Made by a program: the position numbers and the translations under genes | Shown here: positions 1 to 6,380 of the stretch, piece after piece | Layout: every line of letters begins with the position of its first letter | Position numbering within the stretch: position 1 is the stretch's first letter | From: DASPKS01 sp035628035 | GTDB taxonomy: Bacteria > Bacteroidota > Rhodothermia > Rhodothermales > Rubricoccaceae | NCBI GenBank assembly: GCA_035628035.1 | Contig: DASPKS010000099.1 | Location: 1-8,120 of the forward strand | Length of the DNA stretch: 8,120 nt | Direction of reading: 5' to 3' | Notes under the pieces: generated by a model | Told to the model about the DNA's origin: nothing | What the model saw: only the letters and a program-made list of their open reading frames with translations | The model's database searches: none

Positions 1-2105
1 CGCTCGCGGCGATCCCCGTCTCGCTCATCGGCGCGTTCGGGATCATGGCGCTGGCAGGGTTCTCGATCAACGTGCTCACGCTGCTCGCGCTCGTCCTCGC
101 CATCGGGCTCGTCGTCGACGACGCCATCGTGGTGCTGGAGAACATCTACACGAAGGTGGAGGGCGGCCTCGCGCCGCGCCCGGCGGCCGTCGTCGGCACG
201 CGCGAGATCTACGTGGCCGTGCTCGCCACCACCATCGCGCTCGTGGCGGTCTTCCTCCCCATCATCTTCCAGGGCGGCATCATCGGCGCGCTCTTCCGGG
301 AGTTCGGGCTCACGCTCGCGGGCGCCGTCGCCATCTCGGGGTTCGTGGCCCTCACGCTCACCCCGATGCTCGCCTCGAAGCTCCTGAAGCGGCGCGACGA
401 GCACCCGTGGCTCTACCGGAAGACCGAGCCGTTCTTCGAGCGGCTGAACGCGGGCTACCAGGGCGCGCTCCACGGGTTCCTCCGCTGGCGGTGGATGGCG
501 TTCGGGATCATGGCCGGCGCCGCCGCGCTGATCTACGTGCTGTTCAACACGCTCGAGAGCGAGCTGGCCCCACAGGAGGACCGCTCGCAGATCCGCATCA
601 GCGCGAACGCGCCGCAGGGGCGGGGCTACGGCTACATGCTCGACTACATGGCGCGGCTCGAAGCGCTCGTGCGGCAGGAGGTGCCCGAGGCGTCGGCGGT
701 CATCACGAACGTCGCGCCGGGGTTCGGGTCGGCGGCCTCGGTCAACTCCGGCAACATCAACCTCATCCTGCCCCCACCGGAGGAACGGGAGCGCTCGCAG
801 GACGACATCGCGAACGCGCTCCAGCGCGCCGTGCGCCGCCTGCCCGGCGCGCGCGTGAACGTCTCGCAGCCCGCGACCATCGCCACCTCGTCGGGGCGGG
901 GAGCGCCGGTGCAGTTCATCCTGCAGGGCCCCGACCTCGAAGCCCTGCGCGCGGCGATCCCGCCGTTCATGGAGCGGGCGCAGCAGGACCCCGCCTTCCA
1001 GTTCGTCCGCGTGGACCTGGAGTTCACGCTGCCCGAGTTGCAGGTGGAGGTGGACCGCACGCGCGCGCAGGCGCTCGGCATCGACCCGCTCGACGTGGCG
1101 CAGACGCTCCAGCTCGCGCTGTCGGAGCAGCGGCTGGGGTACTTCGTCCGCGCGGGTGAGCAGTACGAGGTGCTGGCGCAGGTGGAGCGCGAGGCGCGGA
1201 ACACGCCCGGGGGGCTGCGGAGCCTGTTCGTGCGGAGCGCGTCGGGCACACCGATCCCCCTCGAGAACCTCATCGCCACGCGCGAGGCCGCCGCACCGCC
1301 GCAGCTCTTCCGCTACAACCGGTTCACGGCCGCGACGGTGTCGGCGCAGCCGGCCGAGGGCGTTCCCCTCGGCGCCGCGCTCGACGCGATGGACCGCATC
1401 GCGGAGGAGGCCCTCCCGCCCGGCTTCACGACGGCGCTGGCCGGGCAGAGCCGCGACTTCCGCGAGTCGAGCGGGCAGGCGTACGTGGCGTTCCTCCTCG
1501 CGCTCGTGCTGATCTACCTCGTGCTGGCGGCGCAGTTCGAGAGCTTCCGCGACCCGTTCATCATCCTCCTCACGGTGCCGCTCGCGCTCGCCGGCGCACT
1601 GTTGTTCCTCTGGTACTTCGACGCCACGCTCAACGTGTTCAGCCAGATCGGGCTCGTGATGCTCGTCGGGCTCGTGACGAAGAACGGCATCCTCATCGTC
1701 GAGTTCGCGCGGCAGCGGCGCGAGGCCGGGCTCGGCGTGCGCGAGGCCGTCGAGGAGGCCGCCGCCGCGCGCTTCCGCCCCATCCTCATGACGACACTCG
1801 CGACGATCCTCGGCACGCTCCCCATCGCGCTCGCCCTCGGCGCCGGCGCCGAGAGCCGCATCCCGATGGGGCTCGCCGTCATCGGCGGCCTCTCGGTGGG
1901 GACGCTCCTCACGCTGTTCGTCATCCCGGCGCTCTACACGTTCCTCGCCGGGAGGCATGAGGCGGCCGCGCACGACGCCGAGCTGGACGTGGCCCTCGCC
2001 GAGGCCGAGCGCACGAACGGTCGTCCGGTGCTCAGCGGCGACGGGGCCCCCGATGGCGCACCGCAGACCGCCCCCGCCGGCGCCACGGAACGCCGCGATG
2101 GTTGA
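1..2105 (+). CDS. RND-family multidrug efflux permease (HAE1-type), 5' end outside window
   Basis: This is the inner-membrane, proton-driven pump subunit of a tripartite efflux system. The reading frame is already open at position 3 and ends at TGA 2103-2105, so the N-terminal part (TM1 and the first porter domain half) is missing. The TM4 motif GLVVDDAIVVLENI is present, with the paired proton-relay aspartates encoded at 117-122. The matching TM10 motif GLVTKNGILIVEF has its lysine at 1680-1682. By family knowledge these Asp and Lys residues form the proton relay of AcrB-like pumps. Between them lies the second periplasmic porter/docking region. From the DD pair to the stop there are about 662 residues, close to AcrB, so the full protein is probably about 1,050-1,070 residues. 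A roughly 50-residue hydrophilic, Ala/Asp/Glu-rich tail follows the last helix. The stop overlaps the TolC-like gene by 8 nt, which indicates one operon. The substrate cannot be told from sequence; HAE1 rather than metal-type RND is likely but not certain. Confidence 0.95.
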   Translation, partial: LAAIPVSLIGAFGIMALAGFSINVLTLLALVLAIGLVVDDAIVVLENIYTKVEGGLAPRPAAVVGTREIYVAVLATTIALVAVFLPIIFQGGIIGALFREFGLTLAGAVAISGFVALTLTPMLASKLLKRRDEHPWLYRKTEPFFERLNAGYQGALHGFLRWRWMAFGIMAGAAALIYVLFNTLESELAPQEDRSQIRISANAPQGRGYGYMLDYMARLEALVRQEVPEASAVITNVAPGFGSAASVNSGNINLILPPPEERERSQDDIANALQRAVRRLPGARVNVSQPATIATSSGRGAPVQFILQGPDLEALRAAIPPFMERAQQDPAFQFVRVDLEFTLPELQVEVDRTRAQALGIDPLDVAQTLQLALSEQRLGYFVRAGEQYEVLAQVEREARNTPGGLRSLFVRSASGTPIPLENLIATREAAAPPQLFRYNRFTAATVSAQPAEGVPLGAALDAMDRIAEEALPPGFTTALAGQSRDFRESSGQAYVAFLLALVLIYLVLAAQFESFRDPFIILLTVPLALAGALLFLWYFDATLNVFSQIGLVMLVGLVTKNGILIVEFARQRREAGLGVREAVEEAAAARFRPILMTTLATILGTLPIALALGAGAESRIPMGLAVIGGLSVGTLLTLFVIPALYTFLAGRHEAAAHDAELDVALAEAERTNGRPVLSGDGAPDGAPQTAPAGATERRDG

Positions 2106-3552
2106 CCGGATGTGGCTCCTGGCGCTGGCCTTCGTGATGGCAGCAGGGCCGGCCGTCGCGCAGGTGCCGGGCCGCGATGGGCTCCGACCGGACTCGCTCC
2201 CGCCGCTGCCCGATACCCTCCGTCTCTACGGCGAGGCGATTGTCGTCCGCGCCGAGCTTCCAGACCTCAATCCACTGCCGGGGGCGGTGTTCCTCTCGCT
2301 CGACGACGCGATCCGCCTCGCGCTCGAACAGAGTCCGGGGCTCGGCATCGCCGTCGCGGAGGTTGAGCGCGCCGAGAATGACGCCACACGCGGCAACGCC
2401 GGCTTCCTCCCGACGGTGGACGCGAACGCCCAGCTGGGCGGCTTCAGCAGCCTCGACACCGGCACCGGCGACAGCACCGGGGCGAGCACGAGCGCGGTCA
2501 CGAACCTCACCGGCGACGTCACGCTCGGCTACACGCTGTTCGACGGGTTCCGGCGGAACGCCACGCTCCGCCGCCTCCGCGCCGAGGCCGAGCGGCTTGG
2601 GCTCACTGCCGAGGCACAGGCCGAGGCGCTCGCCTTCGCCGTCACCGCCGCCTACCTCGACGTGATCCGGCAGGAGGCGCTCGTCGTCGCCTTCCAGGAG
2701 GCCGTCGCCATCTCGGAGGACCGACTGCGCATCGCAAGTGCGGAGGTGGAAATCGGCACCGCTGCCGAGATCGACGCCGCCCTCGCGCTGGCCGACCTCA
2801 ACGCCGACCGCGCGGCGCTGCTCCGGCAGGCCGTCGCGCTCGCGCAGGCCCGCGCGACCCTCGGCGCGCTCCTCGCCCTGCCCGACCCCGAGGCCGTTGC
2901 CACGACCGACACGCTCACGCTGGGGCCGCCGCCGAACCTCGCCGCGCTGGCTGTGCGCGCCGAAGAAGAGAACCGTCGCGTCCGCGCGCTGGAGGTGGGC
3001 GAGGTCGCCGCGCGCGAGGCCGTCCGCGAGGTCCGCGCCGAGTTCTCGCCGGCCATCCGCGTGCTGGCCGGCGTGGGCGCGTCGGCGCTCGACCGGGGGC
3101 TCTTTCCCGCGAACGTGCCCGCGTTCGGGACGGACGTCCGCTACGGCCTCTCGGCCACGCTCCCGCTCTTCGACGCGGGCGACCGGCGGCGGCGCGTGGC
3201 CAACGCCGAGATCCGCGTGCGCCAGGCCGAGCTGGCGACGGAGGACGAGCGGGTCGGCCTCCGCGCCGACGTGGCGCGCCTCGCCGCGTCGGTCGAGGGG
3301 TTCCGCCGGCTCGCCGCGCTGGAGACGCAGAGCCGCGCCGTCGCCCGCCAGAACGTGCGCGTGGCGCTGGCCCAGTTCCAGCTCGGCCTCATCACGCCCA
3401 TCGACCTCCGCCAGGTGCAGCTCGCCCTGCTCGATGCCGAGGGCCGGCTGATCGAGGCCGTCTACAACGCGCGCTGGGCCGAAGCCGAGCTGCGCTTCCT
3501 CGCGGGCGACCTGCTCCCCGAAGACGCCTTCGTGCCGGAGGAGCGGGAGTAG
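2098..3552 (+). CDS. TolC-family outer-membrane efflux protein
   Basis: This is the outer-membrane channel partner of the upstream RND permease. The chosen start, ATG 2098, overlaps the permease stop and gives 484 residues with a signal peptide at 1-21 (cleavage predicted after AVA, before QVPG). ATG 2110 (Met5) is an alternative; the frame is open further upstream but that would lie inside the permease gene. The mature protein has a Pro-rich linker (about 22-64) and then an OEP repeat beginning LSLDDAIRLALEQSP. The TolC internal duplication shows as two matching strand motifs, YTLFDG (145-150) and LPLFDAG (355-361), each followed by a long Ala/Arg/Glu-rich helical stretch. The C-terminal helix contains the typical LGLITPIDLRQVQLALLDAE segment. 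Length fits the family (about 420-500). No strong Shine-Dalgarno precedes the start, so translational coupling to the permease is likely. The linker contains a TonB-box-like stretch, GEAIVVRAE (45-53), of unknown meaning. Confidence 0.95.
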   Translation: MVDRMWLLALAFVMAAGPAVAQVPGRDGLRPDSLPPLPDTLRLYGEAIVVRAELPDLNPLPGAVFLSLDDAIRLALEQSPGLGIAVAEVERAENDATRGNAGFLPTVDANAQLGGFSSLDTGTGDSTGASTSAVTNLTGDVTLGYTLFDGFRRNATLRRLRAEAERLGLTAEAQAEALAFAVTAAYLDVIRQEALVVAFQEAVAISEDRLRIASAEVEIGTAAEIDAALALADLNADRAALLRQAVALAQARATLGALLALPDPEAVATTDTLTLGPPPNLAALAVRAEEENRRVRALEVGEVAAREAVREVRAEFSPAIRVLAGVGASALDRGLFPANVPAFGTDVRYGLSATLPLFDAGDRRRRVANAEIRVRQAELATEDERVGLRADVARLAASVEGFRRLAALETQSRAVARQNVRVALAQFQLGLITPIDLRQVQLALLDAEGRLIEAVYNARWAEAELRFLAGDLLPEDAFVPEERE

Positions 3553-3572
3553 GGCGGGAACGGGGCGGTCCC

Positions 3573-3580
3573 TATCTTCC
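3573..3580 (+). promoter_or_regulatory. candidate -7 element (TATCTTCC)
   Basis: TATCTTCC resembles the Bacteroidota -7 consensus TAnnTTTG. It lies 24 nt before the ATG at 3605, in the 52-nt gap after the TolC-like gene. No TTG -33 element is visible at the usual distance, so read-through from the efflux operon is also possible. Confidence 0.3.
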
Positions 3581-3604
3581 CGATGACCGCTCACCTCTCT
3601 CCCG

Positions 3605-4198
3605 ATGAGCCGCCTCCTCGCCCTCTTCCTCGCCGCCCTCGTGCTGGCGGCAGCCTACGTCCTCTGCTGCGGCCTCGCGAGCGCCCAGCCCGCCGCCGAA
3701 GAGCCCGTCGCCCTGGTCGAAGAGGTCCCCGCCGGGGTCCCCGAGCAGCTTCGGTTCCTCGCGCCGTTTGTGGGCACGTGGCGTGCAACCCTCGGCGAGC
3801 AGAACGGGCAGCCCACCGTGGACGTGGCGCGCTGGGCGTGGGGGCTCGGCGGCAAGGCGCTCCGCGTGATCCACTCGGTGAACGACGGCGTCTACGGCGG
3901 CGAGACCGTCGTCGTGTGGGACGCGGCGCGCGGGGTCGTGGCCTACTACTACTTCACCACGGCCGGCTTCTACACGCAGGGCACGATGACGCCGCTCTCC
4001 GGCGGCACCGGATTCACCACCTATGAGGAGGTGGCCGGCAACGCAGAAGGGATCACGGCAGTGCGCGCCACCTACACGACCCGGCCGGAGGGCGGCTTTG
4101 CCATGCACGCGGAGTACCAGCAGGAGGGGGCGTGGCACCCCGCTCGTGAGGCGACGTACGCGCGGGCCGAGGGCGCGGAGGTCGTGCTCGACTTCTGA
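3605..4198 (+). CDS. secreted lipocalin-like (DUF1579-like) protein of unknown function
   Basis: A 197-residue protein with a clear Sec signal peptide (hydrophobic core 4-20, cleavage predicted after ASA at 25-27, before QPA). The VLCC stretch at 19-22 does not make a good lipobox, so a soluble periplasmic form is favoured. The mature part starts with an acidic linker. A domain of alternating beta strands follows, opening with LRFLAPFVGTW (49-59; G57-T58-W59). The opening helix plus GTW is the hallmark of lipocalin-like and DUF1579 small beta-barrels that bind hydrophobic ligands or haem. Later strands (YYYFTTAGFY, AMHAEYQQEGAW) are rich in aromatics. The family assignment rests on this pattern only and is tentative. 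The stop TGA 4196-4198 shares its last base with the ATG of the next gene, so the two are probably translated together. No Shine-Dalgarno is visible; a -7-like box lies 24 nt upstream. Confidence 0.8.
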   Translation: MSRLLALFLAALVLAAAYVLCCGLASAQPAAEEPVALVEEVPAGVPEQLRFLAPFVGTWRATLGEQNGQPTVDVARWAWGLGGKALRVIHSVNDGVYGGETVVVWDAARGVVAYYYFTTAGFYTQGTMTPLSGGTGFTTYEEVAGNAEGITAVRATYTTRPEGGFAMHAEYQQEGAWHPAREATYARAEGAEVVLDF

Positions 4199-5025
4199 TG
4201 CGGCGGGCTGTTCGCGTCGTCGCCCTCCTCGCGCTGGCGCTGCTGCTCGTCGGCCTCGGGGCGTGCGCGCTGAAGCGGCCGTCGCATGAGCGACGGTGGG
4301 CCCCCGAGCAGGCGGTGCTCCCGCACGTCGAGATTGACGGCGACACCGTGCGGATCGCGAACGTCCGCAACTTCACGTGGACCTCGGCGGAGCGGTTCAC
4401 GCCGCGGTATGAGGAGCGGGTGTACGACCTCGACCTCCTCGACCGCGTGTGGTACGTCGTCTCGCCGCTGAGCGAGGACTGGCGCGGGCTCGCCCACACC
4501 TTCCTCACGTTCGGCTTCGCCGACTCCCAGTACGTCAGCCTCTCCGTCGAGGCGCGGCGCGAGCGCGACGAGGTGTACGCCCCCGTGAAGGGGGCCCTCC
4601 GCGCCTTCGAGTTGATGGTCGTCATCGGCGACGAGCGCGACGTGCTCGGGCTCCGCGCCGTGACGTGGAACACCCCCACGTACCTCTATCCCGGCCGTGC
4701 CACCCCGGCGCAGGTGCGCGAGCTCTTCGTGACGATGCTGCGGCGCGCACAGGCGGTCGAGCGCCGCCCCGAGTTCTACCACACCCTCTCGAACAACTGC
4801 ACGACCAACATCCTCGAGGCCGTGAACGAGGTCCGGGAAGAACCGATTCCCTATGGGTTAAGGGTGCTCCTGCCGGGCTACTCCGACGAGCTGGCCTACG
4901 AGCAGGGGCTTATCGACACCGACCTGCCGCTCGACTCGGCGCGGGCCGCGTTCCGCATCAACGCCCGCGCCGCCGCCGCATGGGGCGCGCCCGACTTCTC
5001 GTCACGCCTCCGGCAGCCAGGCTGA
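4198..5025 (+). CDS. DUF4105 / Lnb N-terminal-domain lipoprotein, possible lipoprotein acyl-transfer enzyme
   Basis: A 275-residue exported protein. Residues 5-22 are a hydrophobic signal ending in the lipobox LGAC, with Cys23 as the predicted lipidated residue. The rest matches my recollection of DUF4105 (Lnb N-terminal periplasmic domain). It contains RNFTWTSAERFTPRYEERVY (57-76), which begins the first conserved block, AHTFLTFGF (99-107), a stretch around VSLSVEARRE (113-122), and YHTLSNNCTTNILEAVN (194-210). His100, His195 and Cys201 are candidate catalytic residues. Bacteroides Lnb, which carries this domain, has been reported as a lipoprotein N-acyltransferase. Here the domain stands alone on a lipid anchor, without a visible C-terminal multi-helix region, so the same reaction is an inference. 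The ATG overlaps the preceding stop by one base (TGATG), and there is no close Shine-Dalgarno, so coupling is likely. An A/T-ending codon cluster including TTA lies at 4837-4860. It is the last gene before a convergent minus-strand gene. Confidence 0.88.
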   Translation: MRRAVRVVALLALALLLVGLGACALKRPSHERRWAPEQAVLPHVEIDGDTVRIANVRNFTWTSAERFTPRYEERVYDLDLLDRVWYVVSPLSEDWRGLAHTFLTFGFADSQYVSLSVEARRERDEVYAPVKGALRAFELMVVIGDERDVLGLRAVTWNTPTYLYPGRATPAQVRELFVTMLRRAQAVERRPEFYHTLSNNCTTNILEAVNEVREEPIPYGLRVLLPGYSDELAYEQGLIDTDLPLDSARAAFRINARAAAAWGAPDFSSRLRQPG

Positions 5026-5100
5026 CCCTTAATAGCAATACCGCTTTGAGGTAACCTGCCTCCGATGGGGTGGCCGCCCGGCCTGGTGATGCGAACTGTG

Positions 5101-5136
5101 GCGAACGGCGTCACCCGTGCCCACGGCGTCGTTCGC
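5101..5136. other. imperfect stem-loop at the convergent gene end
   Basis: GCGAACG at 5101-5107 pairs with CGTTCGC at 5130-5136. The stem extends inward by a few more pairs, including G-U wobbles. It overlaps the stop codon of the minus-strand gene, in the gap between two convergent genes. Neither side has a T-run, so it is a weak terminator candidate. Stems of this size are frequent in DNA this rich in GC. The remaining gap (5026-5100) shows nothing recognisable. Confidence 0.2.
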
Positions 5137-5626
5137 GCCACCGCTGCCAAGTGCCCTGCGCCATCGCGGCCGCGCCGAGACCGCCGAACAGCAGCACCAG
5201 GATGAGGACCGCCCGGCGCTCCTGCTCGTCGGAGCGCACGCCGAGCGCGAGCGGAGCGTCGACGCGCTCCGAGCGGATGCCCCGGATCCGCGGGGTGCGG
5301 GCATCCGGGTGTTCTACCCAGAGGGTGAGGCGCTCGCCCGGCACGAGCGCGGCCGCGAGCTCGCCGGCGTCGTACCCGATCTCGCGGAGGTACGGCCACT
5401 CCGCCTGGAACCGCCGGCCGCCGGCGTGGACGACGAGCCAGTGCCGCCCGCGCGCGGCGTACATCACCTCGGCGGAGGAGAAGCGGACGTCGAGGGCCAC
5501 GTAGTCCCCCGGGTCGGGCGGGGCCATCCGGAGGTAGACGACGACGAGGGGGAGGGTGAGGAGGACGGCGAGGAGGCCGCAGCCGAACTCGGAGAGGGCG
5601 TACGTCCGGGGTGGGGGGGCGTTCAC
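5111..5626 (-). CDS. small membrane protein with two transmembrane helices, unknown family
   Basis: Read on the minus strand from a GTG at 5626-5624 to TGA at 5113-5111, giving 171 residues. The first helix is about 14-33 (FGCGLLAVLLTLPLVVVYL) and the second about 138-156. Between them is a polar, strand-rich domain of about 100 residues with Trp/Tyr positions (RHWLVVHAGG, FQAEWPYLREIGYDAGEL, GERLTLWVEHPDA). The tail WQRWRERRR is strongly basic and should face the cytoplasm, which would put the middle domain outside. The layout resembles DUF3592-type proteins, but no family motif was recognised. The GTG start was chosen because a promoter candidate sits just upstream. An ATG at 5758 would add a low-complexity Pro/Gly/Arg segment unlike a real N-terminus, and the next ATG (Met34) would remove the first helix. 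It converges on the DUF4105 gene and diverges from the cysteine-containing orphan. Function unknown. Confidence 0.7.
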   Translation of the reverse strand: MNAPPPRTYALSEFGCGLLAVLLTLPLVVVYLRMAPPDPGDYVALDVRFSSAEVMYAARGRHWLVVHAGGRRFQAEWPYLREIGYDAGELAAALVPGERLTLWVEHPDARTPRIRGIRSERVDAPLALGVRSDEQERRAVLILVLLFGGLGAAAMAQGTWQRWRERRRGHG

Positions 5627-5650
5627 GGGGCGGGCGGGAAGGACGACCGG

Positions 5651-5681
5651 CGAGTGTACAGGAGGTCCCCCGCCAGTGCAA
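5651..5681 (-). promoter_or_regulatory. candidate promoter for the two-helix membrane protein
   Basis: On the minus strand, TTG (5681-5679) is followed after 20 nt by TACACTCG (5658-5651), close to the Bacteroidota arrangement of a -33 TTG and a -7 TAnnTTTG. Transcription would start near 5645 and leave a leader of about 20 nt before the GTG at 5626. This excludes the longer reading frame from 5758. Confidence 0.45.
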
Positions 5682-5832
5682 CCGCCTGTCCGCCCCGCTG
5701 GCCGACGCGGGAGCGCCCCTCGCCGGATAAAGGCTCCCCGGGGTATGACTTCATCCACGACGGCGCGGCAGCGGCGCGGTCCTGCCGCACCCTCGCCGGC
5801 GTGTTAGGCGGCGGGTGTTCGCGGACGGACAC

Positions 5833-5840
5833 TACCTTTG
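5833..5840 (+). promoter_or_regulatory. Bacteroidota-type -7 element (TACCTTTG)
   Basis: TACCTTTG matches the consensus TAnnTTTG at every fixed position. The start codon follows 28 nt later, giving a leader of about 20-25 nt that contains AGGAG. The -33 element is unclear: TTAG at 5804-5807 is the nearest candidate, but the 25-nt spacing is long. Confidence 0.55.
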
Positions 5841-5861
5841 CTGTGGAAGCATCGTGGGGTT

Positions 5862-5866
5862 AGGAG
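5862..5866 (+). promoter_or_regulatory. Shine-Dalgarno AGGAG that fixes the start at 5869
   Basis: AGGAG lies two bases before the ATG at 5869. The spacing is short, but this is the clearest ribosome-binding site in the window; the neighbouring genes lack one. It favours 5869 over other in-frame starts upstream. Confidence 0.5.
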
Positions 5867-5868
5867 CG

Positions 5869-6348
5869 ATGAGCACGTTGCTCGAAGACATCACTTCCCG
5901 CGACCCCGCGAGGGTCTGGTCGAGTTCGTGCGCCATCATCAAGCTCCGAGACGCCGCCGAGCTCGCTCGATTGGCAGCGCACCTCCCTGAGATCGAGCGG
6001 AGCACCCGGGACCTCGCGCTCGGCGGAGCCTTGTTTCCCAACGTGGAACACCTGAGGTTCACTCTCCGGAAGCTGGCGTACCACCAACAATCAATGGGCT
6101 GCCTGTGCCGGCTGTACCCCGAGTACCTGCTGTTCAATCCCCGCCAGGAAGCGGAGGCCGGGAACGTTCGGATCGACGACGTTACGTACGTCGAGGGGAG
6201 GTGGGTAGACGCGTACGTTTGCACGTGCACAGCCTGCGGCGCGCGGTACCGGGTGGAGGAGCGGGAGTACCACTACACCTGGTGGGGCTGGAAGGCGCTG
6301 GCCCCCGAGCCGCTGCAGCCGACCACACGAGACCGCGCGCCGGCCTAG
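5869..6348 (+). CDS. orphan 159-residue cysteine-motif protein, possibly zinc-binding
   Basis: I do not recognise the family. The protein runs from ATG 5869 to TAG 6346-6348 and has no signal peptide or membrane helix, so it is probably cytoplasmic. The first half is helical and charged (about 1-75), with ALFPNVEHLRFTLRKLAYH at 54-72. Two cysteine clusters follow: GCLC (Cys78, Cys80) and VCTCTACG (Cys118, Cys120, Cys123), with the second in a strand-like segment followed by ARYRVEEREYHYTWWGW. The CxC plus CxCxxC spacing would suit a zinc ribbon, with His72 nearby as an extra ligand; this is inference. Codon use looks less extreme than in neighbouring genes (for example TTG, TTT, CGA, GTT and TTC appear), and it has both a consensus -7 box and a Shine-Dalgarno site. 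It stands alone, ending toward the tRNA-Ala gene. It may be an acquired gene, but no mobility gene is nearby. Confidence 0.75.
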   Translation: MSTLLEDITSRDPARVWSSSCAIIKLRDAAELARLAAHLPEIERSTRDLALGGALFPNVEHLRFTLRKLAYHQQSMGCLCRLYPEYLLFNPRQEAEAGNVRIDDVTYVEGRWVDAYVCTCTACGARYRVEEREYHYTWWGWKALAPEPLQPTTRDRAPA

Positions 6349-6380
6349 CGGCATCGCACCGCTGACGCCTAGAAACGAGA

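Noticed and set aside
644..1279. Minus-strand open frame of 211 codons inside the RND permease gene
   Set aside because: It is Ser/Arg/Ala-rich with no recognisable domain, and opposite well-conserved permease sequence.
1957..2097. Upstream extension of the TolC-like frame to an earlier ATG at 1957
   Set aside because: It would overlap the permease gene by nearly 150 nt and bury the signal peptide inside the protein. ATG 2098 puts the signal peptide at the N-terminus.
2032..3594. Long open frame of about 520 codons on the minus strand opposite the TolC-like gene
   Set aside because: It is rich in Arg, Gly, Glu and His without domain pattern. It is the antisense shadow of a confident TolC-family gene in high-GC DNA.
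5735..5743. CCCCGGGG palindrome as an operator
   Set aside because: It is an eight-base G/C palindrome with no longer symmetry, expected by chance at this base composition.
5627..5758. ATG 5758 as the start of the minus-strand membrane protein
   Set aside because: The added residues are a Pro/Gly/Arg-rich low-complexity segment, and the promoter candidate lies within it.
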